A stretch of DNA of 64,000 nt, from NCBI GenBank assembly GCA_947503525.1, contig CANNEA010000006.1, forward strand, positions 1-64,000, written 5' to 3'. The translations under genes were made by a program, and so were the position numbers. Source of the DNA: an uncultured Carboxylicivirga sp. (GTDB taxonomy: Bacteria; Bacteroidota; Bacteroidia; Bacteroidales; Marinilabiliaceae). The notes beneath the pieces are model-generated. The model saw nothing but the letters and a program-made list of their open reading frames with translations. It was not told the origin of the DNA and did no database searches. Below are positions 1 through 9,233 of this stretch, piece by piece (position 1 is the first letter of the stretch; each line of letters opens with the position of its first letter).

Positions 1-304
1 CAAGGGTACCCTTGGGGACTAACGTGAATGTTATTATATTAGTCCAATAATCTGTAACGGTTATTTAGGACTAGTCAAAAAGAGAATAGACGCTTTGATA
101 TTAGGTCAAATACTTATTAATCTTCGCTCATGCCGCGAGGTTTTTCATTTCTTGTCTTAACACAAGAACGGTAGCAAAGAAAGCCGATAGCTATCGAGTC
201 AAGGCTACGGTTGAAATTACCACAGATATCTGCATCTATTTCACCTGAGACCGATGTTCATAATGTCAATTGCTGACACATCAATGAGCATATGCTTCAA
301 TGGA
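1..304. other. Gene-free stretch downstream of lepA
   Basis: No convincing gene is visible on either strand. The first 14 bases form a perfect 7+7 palindrome (CAAGGGT/ACCCTTG) cut by the window edge. On the minus strand a short open stretch around 140-200 reads like the C-terminal end of a protein, but it has a stop upstream and no recognisable family, so it may be a decayed remnant. No lepA terminator with a clear stem and T-run was found. Confidence 0.4.
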
Positions 305-2092
305 TTAATCTAACTTCAATACAGCTAAGAAGGCTTTTTGTGGTACTTCCACATTACCAACCTGCTTCATACGTTTCTTACCTTTTTTCTGCTTTTCCAG
401 TAGCTTACGTTTACGCGAGATATCACCACCATAACATTTGGCAGTTACATCCTTACGAACGGCCTTAACGGTTTCGCGAGCAATAATTTTAGCCCCAACC
501 GCAGCCTGAATAGCAATATCAAATTGCTGGCGAGGGATCAATTCTTTCAGCTTCTCGCACATACGGCGTCCAAATACCTGCGCATTATCAAAGTGAATCA
601 ATGAGGATAAGGCATCAACAGGTTCACTGTTTAATAATATATCTAAGCGAACTAATTTGGCTGCTCTAAACTCAATAGGGTGATAATCGAATGAGGCATA
701 TCCTTTGGATATACTCTTAAGTTTATCATAGAAATCAAATACAATTTCAGCCAATGGCAATTCAAATTCCAGATCAACACGATCAGAAGTTAAATAATGC
801 TGTTTCATTAAAACACCGCGTTTACCAAGGCAAAGGGTCATAATCTGACCAATAAATTCCGACTTGGTGATAACTGATGCTCTGATATAAGGCTCTTCGA
901 CAACTTCCAGAATAGTTGGTTCCGGTAACTCCGAAGGAGTGTGCACATCTATGGTTTCACCTTTTTTGGTCTGGGCAATATATGGTACGTTAGGTACTGT
1001 TGTTATCACAGCCATGTCGAACTCACGATCCAAACGTTCCTGGATGATTTCCATATGTAATAAACCAAGGAATCCGCATCGGAAACCAAATCCTAAAGCT
1101 GCTGATGATTCCGGCTCATAGGTTAGCGAGGCATCATTTAATTGCAGCTTTTCCATTGCCGCTCTTAAATCTTCATAATCTTCGGCATCGATCGGATAAA
1201 CTCCGGCGAATACCATGGGTTTTACTTCCTCAAATCCACCGATGGCTTCAGGACAACCATTCTTAACATGCGTAATGGTATCTCCAACCTTAACCTCTTT
1301 ACTGGTTTTAATTCCTGAGATGATATAACCTACATCACCTGTTTTTAATTCTTTACGCGACTCCATATCCAGACGAAGTACTCCTACTTCATCGGCATAG
1401 TATTCTTTTTTAGTATTAAAGAATTTAACTAAGTCGCCTTTCTTAACGCTTCCGTTTACTACCTTGAAATAAGCAATAATACCACGGAATGAATTAAATA
1501 CTGAATCGAAAATTAAGCCCTGAAAAGGCGCTTCTGGATCTCCTTCGGGTGCAGGAACACGATCTGTTATGGCGTGAAGTATATCATGAACACCTTCACC
1601 CGTTTTACCACTGGCTCGTACAATTTCTTCACGATCGCAGCCAATTAGATCAATAATCTGATCTTCCACCTCTTCGGGCATGGCATTGGGTAAGTCCATC
1701 TTATTTAAGATTGGAATAATGGTCAAGTCATTTTCGATGGCCTGATATAGGTTCGAAATGGTTTGCGCCTGTATGCCCTGAGTGGCATCAACAATTAAAA
1801 GTGCTCCTTCACAAGCTGCAATAGAACGTGATACTTCGTACGAAAAATCAACGTGTCCAGGGGTGTCGATGAGGTTAAGAACGTATTTTTCATTATTTAG
1901 CTCATAATCCATTTGAATGGCATGACTCTTAATGGTAATTCCTCGTTCGCGTTCCAGGTCCATATCATCAAGCACCTGAGCTTGGGCATCTTTTCCTGAT
2001 ACAGTATCCGTGTACTCCAATAATCTATCGGCCAGGGTACTTTTACCATGATCGATGTGAGCTATAATGCAAAAATTACGTATATTCTTCAT
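305..2092 (-). CDS. lepA: Elongation factor 4 (LepA), ribosome back-translocation GTPase
   Basis: This is a 595-residue translational GTPase, the usual length for LepA/EF-4, which acts on stalled or mistranslocated ribosomes in the cytoplasm. The G1 motif HIDHGKST lies near residue 12, the switch II DTPGH near residue 77, and NKMD (G4) near residue 130. Domain II ([12 protein letters not shown]), the EF-G-like domains and the lysine-rich C-terminal domain specific to LepA (ending in [10 protein letters not shown]) follow in order. The start at [18 protein letters not shown] fits the family. It stands alone: the upstream gap of 335 bp holds repeats. Family assignment is certain; nothing odd is seen. 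Confidence 0.98.
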   Translation of the reverse strand: MKNIRNFCIIAHIDHGKSTLADRLLEYTDTVSGKDAQAQVLDDMDLERERGITIKSHAIQMDYELNNEKYVLNLIDTPGHVDFSYEVSRSIAACEGALLIVDATQGIQAQTISNLYQAIENDLTIIPILNKMDLPNAMPEEVEDQIIDLIGCDREEIVRASGKTGEGVHDILHAITDRVPAPEGDPEAPFQGLIFDSVFNSFRGIIAYFKVVNGSVKKGDLVKFFNTKKEYYADEVGVLRLDMESRKELKTGDVGYIISGIKTSKEVKVGDTITHVKNGCPEAIGGFEEVKPMVFAGVYPIDAEDYEDLRAAMEKLQLNDASLTYEPESSAALGFGFRCGFLGLLHMEIIQERLDREFDMAVITTVPNVPYIAQTKKGETIDVHTPSELPEPTILEVVEEPYIRASVITKSEFIGQIMTLCLGKRGVLMKQHYLTSDRVDLEFELPLAEIVFDFYDKLKSISKGYASFDYHPIEFRAAKLVRLDILLNSEPVDALSSLIHFDNAQVFGRRMCEKLKELIPRQQFDIAIQAAVGAKIIARETVKAVRKDVTAKCYGGDISRKRKLLEKQKKGKKRMKQVGNVEVPQKAFLAVLKLD

Positions 2093-2211
2093 CTACCTAT
2101 TATTCAATTCGTTCCACCTCAAATCGTTCAACTTCACTTTTCAAGTCTGCAAAGATACTCATTTCCTTTAAAACTAAATACAGAGATGTAAATACCCGAA
2201 AGAAAATACTT

Positions 2212-2256
2212 AAGGAGCGGCTCTTTATTTACAAGACTTAGATAAAGAGCCGCTTC
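2212..2256. repeat. Dispersed hairpin repeat, copy 1
   Basis: Two arms, AAGGAGCGGCTCTTTAT and an inverted partner ending ATAAAGAGCCGCTT, flank a loop of about 14 nt. Near-identical elements occur at 42427-42473 and 43880-43924, and a diverged one at 12979-13025. All are intergenic and 45-47 nt long. Confidence 0.8.
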
Positions 2257-2373
2257 ATACCCTTTAGATATATATATTCTACTAAGTTTAAAGGAGGGAG
2301 TTATGGTGCACCTTCCTTATTCCCCCACCGCCTATGGCCCTTCCACACGGGGAAGAAATGGGTAGGAAATTTA

Positions 2374-2413
2374 TTCTCCCCACGGGGAGATACCCGAAGG
2401 GAGAGGGGGAGAT
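2374..2413. repeat. GA/CT-rich intergenic element
   Basis: The palindrome TCTCCCC-n2-GGGGAGA at 2375-2390 is followed by a purine-rich tail (GGGAGAGGGGGAG). The same design, TCTCCCC-n4-GGGGAGA then GAGAGGGG, recurs at 10515-10546. No coding potential is visible. Together with the hairpin copy at 2212 it fills the gap between lepA and the helicase gene. Confidence 0.5.
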
Positions 2414-2427
2414 CGGTTTAAATACCT

Positions 2428-5151
2428 TTACTTTATCAATCGTTTAATTCTATTTATTGCATTAACCTTATTCTTTTGCCAATAGCTATAGTGCAGGGGG
2501 AAAGTTTTAACACCGGTTCTACCCAGTGTTTTATAGCGTTCAAAAGTAAAGGCCTCTTTAAACATTCCCGGGTAACCAATTAAGTCGATAAAATAATTGT
2601 TGTTATTGTGGCTTATCAGAATATCCAATAAGCTACCTGCCAAAGGATAAGCCGTTTTTATGCTGTCAAACTTTAATTTATTCAGTTCCTTAAGCACTTC
2701 TGTCTGAAACTCATCTGCCTCAATTTCTTCTTTTGGGGCATGTGTAAAGTCATCAATAAAGCGAAGGTATTTGTATAAAAGACTGTCCTTTTTTAATACC
2801 GAGACTTCAAGCGATTTTATAATTATCTGATAGGACTTTGCACGGGTTATCCCTACATTAAACACCTCGGGTTTATTTAAATGGATAAAAGCCGAGGGAT
2901 GAGTATTGGGGCATACGCCAAAGGATAGTATTATAAAGTCCCGTTCCGAACCCTGAAAATGATAAGGTGTACCACATAATATATCGAATTGCTTCAGCTC
3001 CTTCAAATCGTATTTCTCACGAAGCAATTTGTTGATAAAATTAACCTGAGAGCTAAAGGGAGAAACTATGCCAATGGAAGGTGGAGTGTCGTCCTCCTTG
3101 TGCTTTGCGATGAGTTTATTTAATTGCTTAATAACTTCATTGGCTTCAATGGCGTTAATGCCTTTCCCATCGCGTTGGCCATCGACATCAAATACTTCAA
3201 TCTGCTTATGGGTGGTATGTTTGGGCGTAGACTTCAATACCTTTAACTGACCTTCGTAGAACTGCTCGTTACTAAACTCAATTAAAGAAGGTGTAGAACG
3301 AAAATGTTCGCGAAGGAAAGTAACCTGTTCCTGACTTTGAACATTGGATAGGTACACATCCAGAATACTGCGATTGCGGTAATCAAACATTCTATTTTCC
3401 GGCAGTTGATGGCTCATGCGGAAGTTGGCCTGCTGCTGCCTCGAAACAAAAGAATAGTGTCGCAGTTGATTGGGATCACCCACTACTACTGCTCGTTTAG
3501 CCCGATAAATAGCTGGCAATGCCGAGGCGATATCGCACTGTGTAGCCTCATCGATGATAACCAGGTCAAACATTTCCTTTTGAAGTGGCAGTACATCATT
3601 TAAATCGGATAAGTTAGCCAGCCAGATGGGGAATACCTTTAGTACATTTTCATGATTGACATAGTCCATCAATCGCTTATACTCCGAAAAAGAACTGGCC
3701 ACTAAGGCATCATAAAACCATGCTATATCCTGACGATAGTTCTTGATGTTCTCCTTTATATTGTTTCTTACCTTCAGTTTTGAATATAAATTGACTTCTT
3801 TATCCAGCTTGGATAATACCACCTGCAAGCGATTAAAGATCTCCCAGATTTTTTCACCATCATAAGCAATACTTGATAGGTAGAACTTACGCCATTTATC
3901 CAGTAATCCCAGATTATCTGAAAATGACAGATCGGAAAGTTTCATTTCACCTTCGACGTATTCATCAAAGCGCTTTTCAAGTTCCAGTAACTCCCGATTA
4001 AATCGATCAACAGTGGTTTTGTTAATGCTGTTATAGCCTGAAGATGAAATGCCGCTGAGGTAGTTGCGTATTTTAGTGGTTAAGCTGAATTTATATCTTG
4101 CTCCACTGGTATGAATAAGGTAATCTTTTAACCTAAAATGCGAGTTTAACATCGATCGAAGGACTTCAACCGCCTGTTTGGTTTTTGATACAATTAAAAC
4201 CGATTGATTGTTAACCACAGCGTCAGCCACAATGGAGGTAATGGTATAGGACTTGCCGGTTCCGGGAGGGCCAATGATAACAGAGTTGTTGTAATAGTAG
4301 GCATTCTGAAGCGCCTTATATTGCTCAGTGTTTAGTCGTGATTTATAATAACTGAAGTCAAAATGCCTGCTATGCGCTTTATCTGAAAGTAATTCGCGAA
4401 GCGAGGCATTAAATTCCCCTTCCTCACTTAATGCATTGAGGTCGTTAAGTACCCGTAATGACGATTCAGCCTTTTCAACAAGCACCGTGCCCGCGGCAGG
4501 GATGATTTTAAATTGATCACTGTCGTAGGCGGTGTCGCTAAGGTGTTTCCTTATTTTAGCCACCGACCACAGTTTAGGATACATCAGTAACTCATCGCAG
4601 TGTATGTTGCTGAAATATTTATCAAACAAGGACTTCAGGCCAATTAAATCCGTATTGTATTGCTTAAGTTTATCCGATAATTCACCTAAAAATAAATCTT
4701 TACTCAGGCTCGGGTCTTTAAGTTCAAGTTTGGAGAGTATAGATTGATTTATAATAAAAGATTCGGCCTCAGTCTCCAAGTAGCTGATGCCTTCATTGTT
4801 TTTTATATTGGCCGGGTAGAGCAGTAGGGGTGCACAGATGCGTTTGTCTTTAATCAGTGGATTCTCACTCTGGCCCAATATAAAGAAACAGCCATAAAAG
4901 AGTTTTTTCTCCAGCTGGTAAAGCTGCATTTCCTTTTCAAGGTCGGCCACTTTTTTATTGTTGTAGGGTATTAATGGCAAATCATCCCTCACCAGTTCTT
5001 CATTACCACTCACAAACCATTTATAAGGGTATTTCGTAGCTAAAATGTTTTCTACCACAAACTCCTTATTATCCTGTTTGTAGCAGTCGCGAAAGTATGA
5101 GTAAAAGTTTTGAGCTTTAATAGAATTTAGTGCAGAAGGGTGGTTATGCAT
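2428..5151 (-). CDS. Upf1-like superfamily 1 helicase with C-terminal nuclease-like domain
   Basis: This 907-residue protein has a long N-terminal region without recognised motifs (about 1-270), then an SF1 helicase core split by a coiled insertion. Visible motifs are a Q-like segment near 273-283, Walker A GPPGTGKS at 294-301, Walker B VIIDEATQ at 531-538, motif III GDPNQLRHYSF at 558-568, and the C-terminal motifs HFQGSERDFIILS and NVGITRAK. This is the AAA_11/AAA_12 (Dna2/Upf1) layout. The last 90 residues resemble the Vsr/DUF559 nuclease fold (AGSLLDILI...YFIDLIGYPG), but the expected acidic catalytic position looks changed. It follows the DprA-like gene on the same strand after 179 bp and has its own candidate promoter. 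A role in defence or DNA repair is inferred; the helicase call is firm. Confidence 0.85.
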   Translation of the reverse strand: MHNHPSALNSIKAQNFYSYFRDCYKQDNKEFVVENILATKYPYKWFVSGNEELVRDDLPLIPYNNKKVADLEKEMQLYQLEKKLFYGCFFILGQSENPLIKDKRICAPLLLYPANIKNNEGISYLETEAESFIINQSILSKLELKDPSLSKDLFLGELSDKLKQYNTDLIGLKSLFDKYFSNIHCDELLMYPKLWSVAKIRKHLSDTAYDSDQFKIIPAAGTVLVEKAESSLRVLNDLNALSEEGEFNASLRELLSDKAHSRHFDFSYYKSRLNTEQYKALQNAYYYNNSVIIGPPGTGKSYTITSIVADAVVNNQSVLIVSKTKQAVEVLRSMLNSHFRLKDYLIHTSGARYKFSLTTKIRNYLSGISSSGYNSINKTTVDRFNRELLELEKRFDEYVEGEMKLSDLSFSDNLGLLDKWRKFYLSSIAYDGEKIWEIFNRLQVVLSKLDKEVNLYSKLKVRNNIKENIKNYRQDIAWFYDALVASSFSEYKRLMDYVNHENVLKVFPIWLANLSDLNDVLPLQKEMFDLVIIDEATQCDIASALPAIYRAKRAVVVGDPNQLRHYSFVSRQQQANFRMSHQLPENRMFDYRNRSILDVYLSNVQSQEQVTFLREHFRSTPSLIEFSNEQFYEGQLKVLKSTPKHTTHKQIEVFDVDGQRDGKGINAIEANEVIKQLNKLIAKHKEDDTPPSIGIVSPFSSQVNFINKLLREKYDLKELKQFDILCGTPYHFQGSERDFIILSFGVCPNTHPSAFIHLNKPEVFNVGITRAKSYQIIIKSLEVSVLKKDSLLYKYLRFIDDFTHAPKEEIEADEFQTEVLKELNKLKFDSIKTAYPLAGSLLDILISHNNNNYFIDLIGYPGMFKEAFTFERYKTLGRTGVKTFPLHYSYWQKNKVNAINRIKRLIK

Positions 5152-5177
5152 ATTTATTTTTCTTGTGCTTGATGGCT

Positions 5178-5185
5178 CAAAGTTA
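5178..5185 (-). promoter_or_regulatory. Candidate -7 element for the helicase gene
   Basis: On the minus strand the sequence reads TAACTTTG, an exact match to the Bacteroidota -7 consensus TAnnTTTG, 27 bp before the helicase ATG. No clear -33 TTTG is present at 19-21 bp spacing, so support is partial. Confidence 0.4.
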
Positions 5186-5330
5186 ATAAAAGTTGGCAGG
5201 GAGTATGTTTGATAATTGGGGTAGTTGTAATCTATATTTATAAATCACTTCGTATAATAATTTTTCTAGTGACAAACAATAATTGTATTCTTAAAAACGT
5301 GATGCAATTACTCACTAACTTGGATATTTC

Positions 5331-6242
5331 TCAAAATAAGGTGCTTTTTTGATCTCCTATTTTAGTTAATAACTGAACTACAGAATCTAAATTAGCTCTA
5401 TTTGTTTCTCGACTCTTTCTTAGGGGGTGAGCACCTTTGGTAAGTAAGTGTTGATTTCCAGAAGCTTCCTCAGGCATCCCTTCATAGACTGGTGCAAATA
5501 AGGGTTTATTCATTTCTAAGGTCTTATATCCGGCATCTATGCTACCGCCCTTAATTTTAGCTTCAATAAGAAACATAACATCGCTAAGAGCAATAATAGT
5601 AGCATTCCTTTGCATTGCTCTATTTATAGACCATATTGCATTTGGCATATATTCACTTACTACTAATGTGCGATTCCAATCCCAGATATCTTTAAGGTGT
5701 CTCTTAATATTAAAGTGTTCTATCCCTTCAGGTAAAACTATAATGGTTTCTCCACCATCTTTTAACGCCCAATAATGTGTTTCTTGGTCAATTCCTGAAG
5801 CGTAACCAGAAACGACTACAATATCTCTGTCAGAAACTTGTTGAGCAATATCTTTAGCAACATCAATGCCTTTAGCACTTGCTTTACGGCTACCACAAAA
5901 ACCAACTTTCCTTTTTTTTAACAAATCTATATTGCCTAAACAAGATATGATTGGAGGGCAATTATTACCCAAATCTTTTAGTGCATTAGGAAAGTTGGGG
6001 TGAAATCGATTAAGAAAAAATGGCTTTGGGTTATCAAGTTTTAGATTTAACATAGGATTTAATGAAAGAACGGTTTTAAGTTCCTCTTCTTTCAAAACAT
6101 GTTTAAGACAGCTTTCTATTGTTTCATTATCAATTACATCATTTGAAAGTAATTTTTCAATGTTTTGTAAAGTTTTATTAGCCTTTACACGCCCAACACC
6201 TTTTAATGTTAAAATGTTATATATTAATCTAAAACTTTTCAT
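5331..6242 (-). CDS. DprA/Smf-like DNA-processing protein, short form
   Basis: The 303-residue protein has an N-terminal helix-hairpin-helix-like segment (LTLKGVGRVKANKTL, residues 12-26) and a DprA Rossmann domain with the hallmark VGFCGSR and SGYASGIDQETH motifs and the segment IIVLPEGIEHF. DprA normally loads RecA on incoming single-stranded DNA. This one is shorter than typical DprA (about 360 residues), and I see no C-terminal winged-helix domain. It starts 2 bp after the stop codon of the phosphoribosyltransferase gene, so the two are surely co-transcribed. The pairing with a ComF-like enzyme and an AIPR gene, away from competence genes, suggests a defence-associated DprA rather than the housekeeping copy. 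Superfamily is sure; role is inferred. Confidence 0.85.
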   Translation of the reverse strand: MKSFRLIYNILTLKGVGRVKANKTLQNIEKLLSNDVIDNETIESCLKHVLKEEELKTVLSLNPMLNLKLDNPKPFFLNRFHPNFPNALKDLGNNCPPIISCLGNIDLLKKRKVGFCGSRKASAKGIDVAKDIAQQVSDRDIVVVSGYASGIDQETHYWALKDGGETIIVLPEGIEHFNIKRHLKDIWDWNRTLVVSEYMPNAIWSINRAMQRNATIIALSDVMFLIEAKIKGGSIDAGYKTLEMNKPLFAPVYEGMPEEASGNQHLLTKGAHPLRKSRETNRANLDSVVQLLTKIGDQKSTLF

Positions 6243-6244
6243 AA

Positions 6245-7096
6245 TTATGAATTGTCAGAATCCTTTCTTGCTTTGACTATTGTTAAACCATATACCTTTT
6301 TTATTCCTGATTCTTTCAATTTCATTGCAACATACTGTAAAGTTGTTCCAGATTGATATAAATCGTCGATTAATATAACACTTTTAGGATTGGATTCAAG
6401 ATTTATTTCAATACCTGTTGTTTCTAACGCATCCCATCGTTCTAGAAATGATAATTCTTTCAATTGACTCTTCTCAGATGCCCAGTTAACACTGGACGAA
6501 ATATCTGTCACTCCACACTTCAATGCAATTCTACCTGCAATTTTCATTGGCAGATTTACTTTGCCTAATTTGCTTGAAGGAATTGAGCACACATGTAAGC
6601 AGTCTTTGTAATGTGGAGTAGAATTAATAAAGTCAATAACCCTATCGGCTATTTTAATTCTGCTTTTTGAACAGCTGTGCCATTTAGCTTGGAATTCTAA
6701 TTCTCCTAAAGCAGTTCTTTCTCCTTCAGAATTAAAATGTTCAGACAGAGCAACTGATATATCGAGATTATCTCTTAGAAATACGATTTCGTTATATTTT
6801 TCTTTGAATTTAAGCATTTCATCATACTCCAACCTTTCTTTCATTGGATACCAGAAACCATATTTTGTCCGTATTAAAGAGAAACCTGTTTCCTTTTTCA
6901 ATATCTTTCCAATAGACTCCTCAAAGGGAACATTTAATACCCATTTTATATCCTTAAATGTTTTCTTTTTTAGTGCATTCTTATGGCATGAATTAAAGCA
7001 AATTCTTTTTGCTATATCAAGGTTATGACTTTCAATTACCTTATCGTAGGTAATTTTTGTTGAAGGGTTAATTATTTCTTCAAAACTAAATAGCAT
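6245..7096 (-). CDS. ComF-like phosphoribosyltransferase
   Basis: This is a 283-residue protein with a type I phosphoribosyltransferase PRPP-binding loop near its C-terminus, VILIDDLYQSGTTLQYVAMKL (about residues 241-261), which is the ComF/PRTase signature of two acidic residues followed by SGTT. A segment around residues 33-37 (CFNSC) could be a reduced version of the ComF zinc site. The N-terminal 120 residues have no recognised domain. It is tightly coupled to the DprA-like gene (2 bp) and lies 155 bp after the AIPR gene on the same strand. In naturally competent bacteria ComF and DprA act together in DNA uptake; here the extended N-terminus and context point elsewhere. Substrate unknown. 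Confidence 0.75.
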   Translation of the reverse strand: MLFSFEEIINPSTKITYDKVIESHNLDIAKRICFNSCHKNALKKKTFKDIKWVLNVPFEESIGKILKKETGFSLIRTKYGFWYPMKERLEYDEMLKFKEKYNEIVFLRDNLDISVALSEHFNSEGERTALGELEFQAKWHSCSKSRIKIADRVIDFINSTPHYKDCLHVCSIPSSKLGKVNLPMKIAGRIALKCGVTDISSSVNWASEKSQLKELSFLERWDALETTGIEINLESNPKSVILIDDLYQSGTTLQYVAMKLKESGIKKVYGLTIVKARKDSDNS

Positions 7097-7251
7097 GATT
7101 GTTCATTGTAAGGTTAATGGCATTAATTCTTTGGAGCTCTTTCTTTACCACACAACCAGAATTAGTATTAGAGGTTGCGTGGTGTTATCCAATTAACAGT
7201 TTCGCAGATTGAATGGGATACATTTCTTGATATTTTCCATTTCAACTGCTA

Positions 7252-8985
7252 TTACTTATGAGAAATATTGTGAGGTGCACTTCTATTGGCTTCGTCAACT
7301 AAATTTTTAGTCTTTGACAACAGTTTAATATCTTGTTTATCGGATTTATCAAAATCTGCACGATCTATTACACCTATGCATTCTTTAAAGGCTTTTAAAG
7401 CAGTATTCTCATCATTTAACAGATCTAGTAAAACCTGACAATACTTATCCATTTTCTTGGAGTTAAATTCTGGAAGTTCGTTAGCTTGATTAAGCATTCT
7501 AAACAACATAAGAATATGAAAACGAACCTTTTTATAGGAAGAATCTATTTCTCGACGTCTAAAAAATGTCTCCAACTTAAAGTAACCGAATGCACTTGTA
7601 TAATAAGGGGAATAAACATGGTCAGGTGTGAATATTTGAGCTTTACCTTCATTAAGTTTATTTACTATTGTTCCAAAGAAACTTGTAACGGTATGAGGGG
7701 TATTTAAAAACATAGCAGAGAAAGACTTTATCTGGTATGGCACTGTTATGATTCTTGTTTTTAAAACTGAACTATCTGAATTGTATTGCTTGGAACGTCT
7801 TTCATAATATAGTTTTGAGTCCCCACTATAAGAATTATAATATTGCTCAAGACTTCTTTGAAATCCAGTGAGAGAGGCTAGTTGTTCCTTCTTAATTGGA
7901 GTTTGATTATTTGTAGCTAATGTAATTCTATTTTTTATTTCATCATCATCTGTTGCAATTATCTTAATAGGGACATTTACATTGTTTATAAACTCACTAT
8001 TTCTATTGTTAAATAAAACATTGCTCGTTTGACAGCCATTTACAATCTGGTAATCCTTGATTGTAAATCTATCACCAGTTGGTGAAATTGCACTGGCTAC
8101 AATTGTGACCCCGTTATTTAAAACACTAAAAAGGTCAGAATCGGGATTGTTCAGTGTTTTTTCAATTCCACTATTTACATCGTTATTATTTCCCTGGAAA
8201 TCTCTTACATTGTCTTCAAAAACATTAACAAGGTTATCATCTTCGTCAGAAAGTATTTTCTTAAATTCTTCAAATGGTAATAATCCAATATATGCTTCTG
8301 AAATTCCGTTAATTGACGGAAGAGTTACTCTATTACTAAAACTAATTGTAGTCGAAATTGCTTCCTTAGTTTTTCTGTATGATGCAGCAATTTCTTTTGC
8401 TCCTAATGGGTGAAACAAAACTTTCTCGAATAAGCTTGCTTGTTCTAAATCAATCACTCCTTGATTAATTACAGCCTGTAAATTCTGGTCACCAATCCAT
8501 TTTCCTGTGGTGCAATAAAATAATTTAATCGTTGGATTATCTTTAAAATGAGGTGCTTTAGCATATAAGTAATCAGAGATTTCTGCAAATCTCTCAATAT
8601 CTTCATTGCGAACCAAAGATGGTGATTCCGTAAAGAAATCCTTTACACCAAAAATAAATGTATTTAAGTCTCCACTATTAAAATTAGAAGATGTCTTAGC
8701 CTGAATAAAAGTATATGTTACTTCAAGTGAATTATTACGGTCTAATAAATCGTCTATCTCCTCTTTATTTTCAATAAGCTGTCCATTTACAATAATCGCA
8801 ATCCCATCAATACCTGTATCCCCTCCATCTCCAACAGTAACTGCACTTAATTCAAAAGTCTTGGAATACTCATTAGAAATAACACAATAGTTAACCAATT
8901 TTTCAAAATCTTTAGAGTCACCTTGGGAATTAAGTTCTTGATTTACTAGCATCTCTGCTATTAAACTTTTTGTTATTCTATCCAT
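7252..8985 (-). CDS. AIPR-family abortive infection phage-resistance protein
   Basis: The 577-residue protein has the two-part layout of AIPR (PF10592) proteins. The N-terminal nuclease-like region carries GDGGDTGIDGIAI (D56, D60) followed by FIQAKTS (Q95, K97), a D...QxK pattern of the PD-(D/E)XK type also seen in restriction enzymes. The central AIPR domain contains LNNGVTIVA and DYQIVNGCQTSNVLFNN, its most conserved stretch. Family members are linked to abortive infection against phage. It is the first gene of a minus-strand run with the PRTase and DprA-like genes. It is AT-rich compared with lepA and groEL, in keeping with horizontal transfer. The family call is strong; cleavage target and trigger are unknown. 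Confidence 0.88.
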   Translation of the reverse strand: MDRITKSLIAEMLVNQELNSQGDSKDFEKLVNYCVISNEYSKTFELSAVTVGDGGDTGIDGIAIIVNGQLIENKEEIDDLLDRNNSLEVTYTFIQAKTSSNFNSGDLNTFIFGVKDFFTESPSLVRNEDIERFAEISDYLYAKAPHFKDNPTIKLFYCTTGKWIGDQNLQAVINQGVIDLEQASLFEKVLFHPLGAKEIAASYRKTKEAISTTISFSNRVTLPSINGISEAYIGLLPFEEFKKILSDEDDNLVNVFEDNVRDFQGNNNDVNSGIEKTLNNPDSDLFSVLNNGVTIVASAISPTGDRFTIKDYQIVNGCQTSNVLFNNRNSEFINNVNVPIKIIATDDDEIKNRITLATNNQTPIKKEQLASLTGFQRSLEQYYNSYSGDSKLYYERRSKQYNSDSSVLKTRIITVPYQIKSFSAMFLNTPHTVTSFFGTIVNKLNEGKAQIFTPDHVYSPYYTSAFGYFKLETFFRRREIDSSYKKVRFHILMLFRMLNQANELPEFNSKKMDKYCQVLLDLLNDENTALKAFKECIGVIDRADFDKSDKQDIKLLSKTKNLVDEANRSAPHNISHK

Positions 8986-9198
8986 GTCATTTTTGTGTTT
9001 TCAATTTAGTTACTGCCACTCCTAGTTTATCCTTCAATAGTTAATACCCAAATTCCCCAATCGTAACACATTTTTCTTAAAGCCGTTAGTTGCTTGATTA
9101 AGCATTTCCTTTTCTTAATAGGGTATTGGTGCTCTAAAAAAAACTTAAACTTTTTTAAGTAGGTGTACTAGCTGGGCTTGGTTGTTTATAATATAATT

Positions 9199-9230
9199 AG
9201 GCCTCCCCAAAACCAATTGAGGAGGCCCTT
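9199..9230 (-). terminator. Hairpin after the 226-residue orphan gene
   Basis: Inverted repeat GGCCTCC/GGAGGCC with a 14-nt loop sits immediately after the stop codon of the minus-strand gene. It is GC-rich but lacks a good T-run, so termination is only probable. Confidence 0.4.
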
Positions 9231-9233
9231 GGA

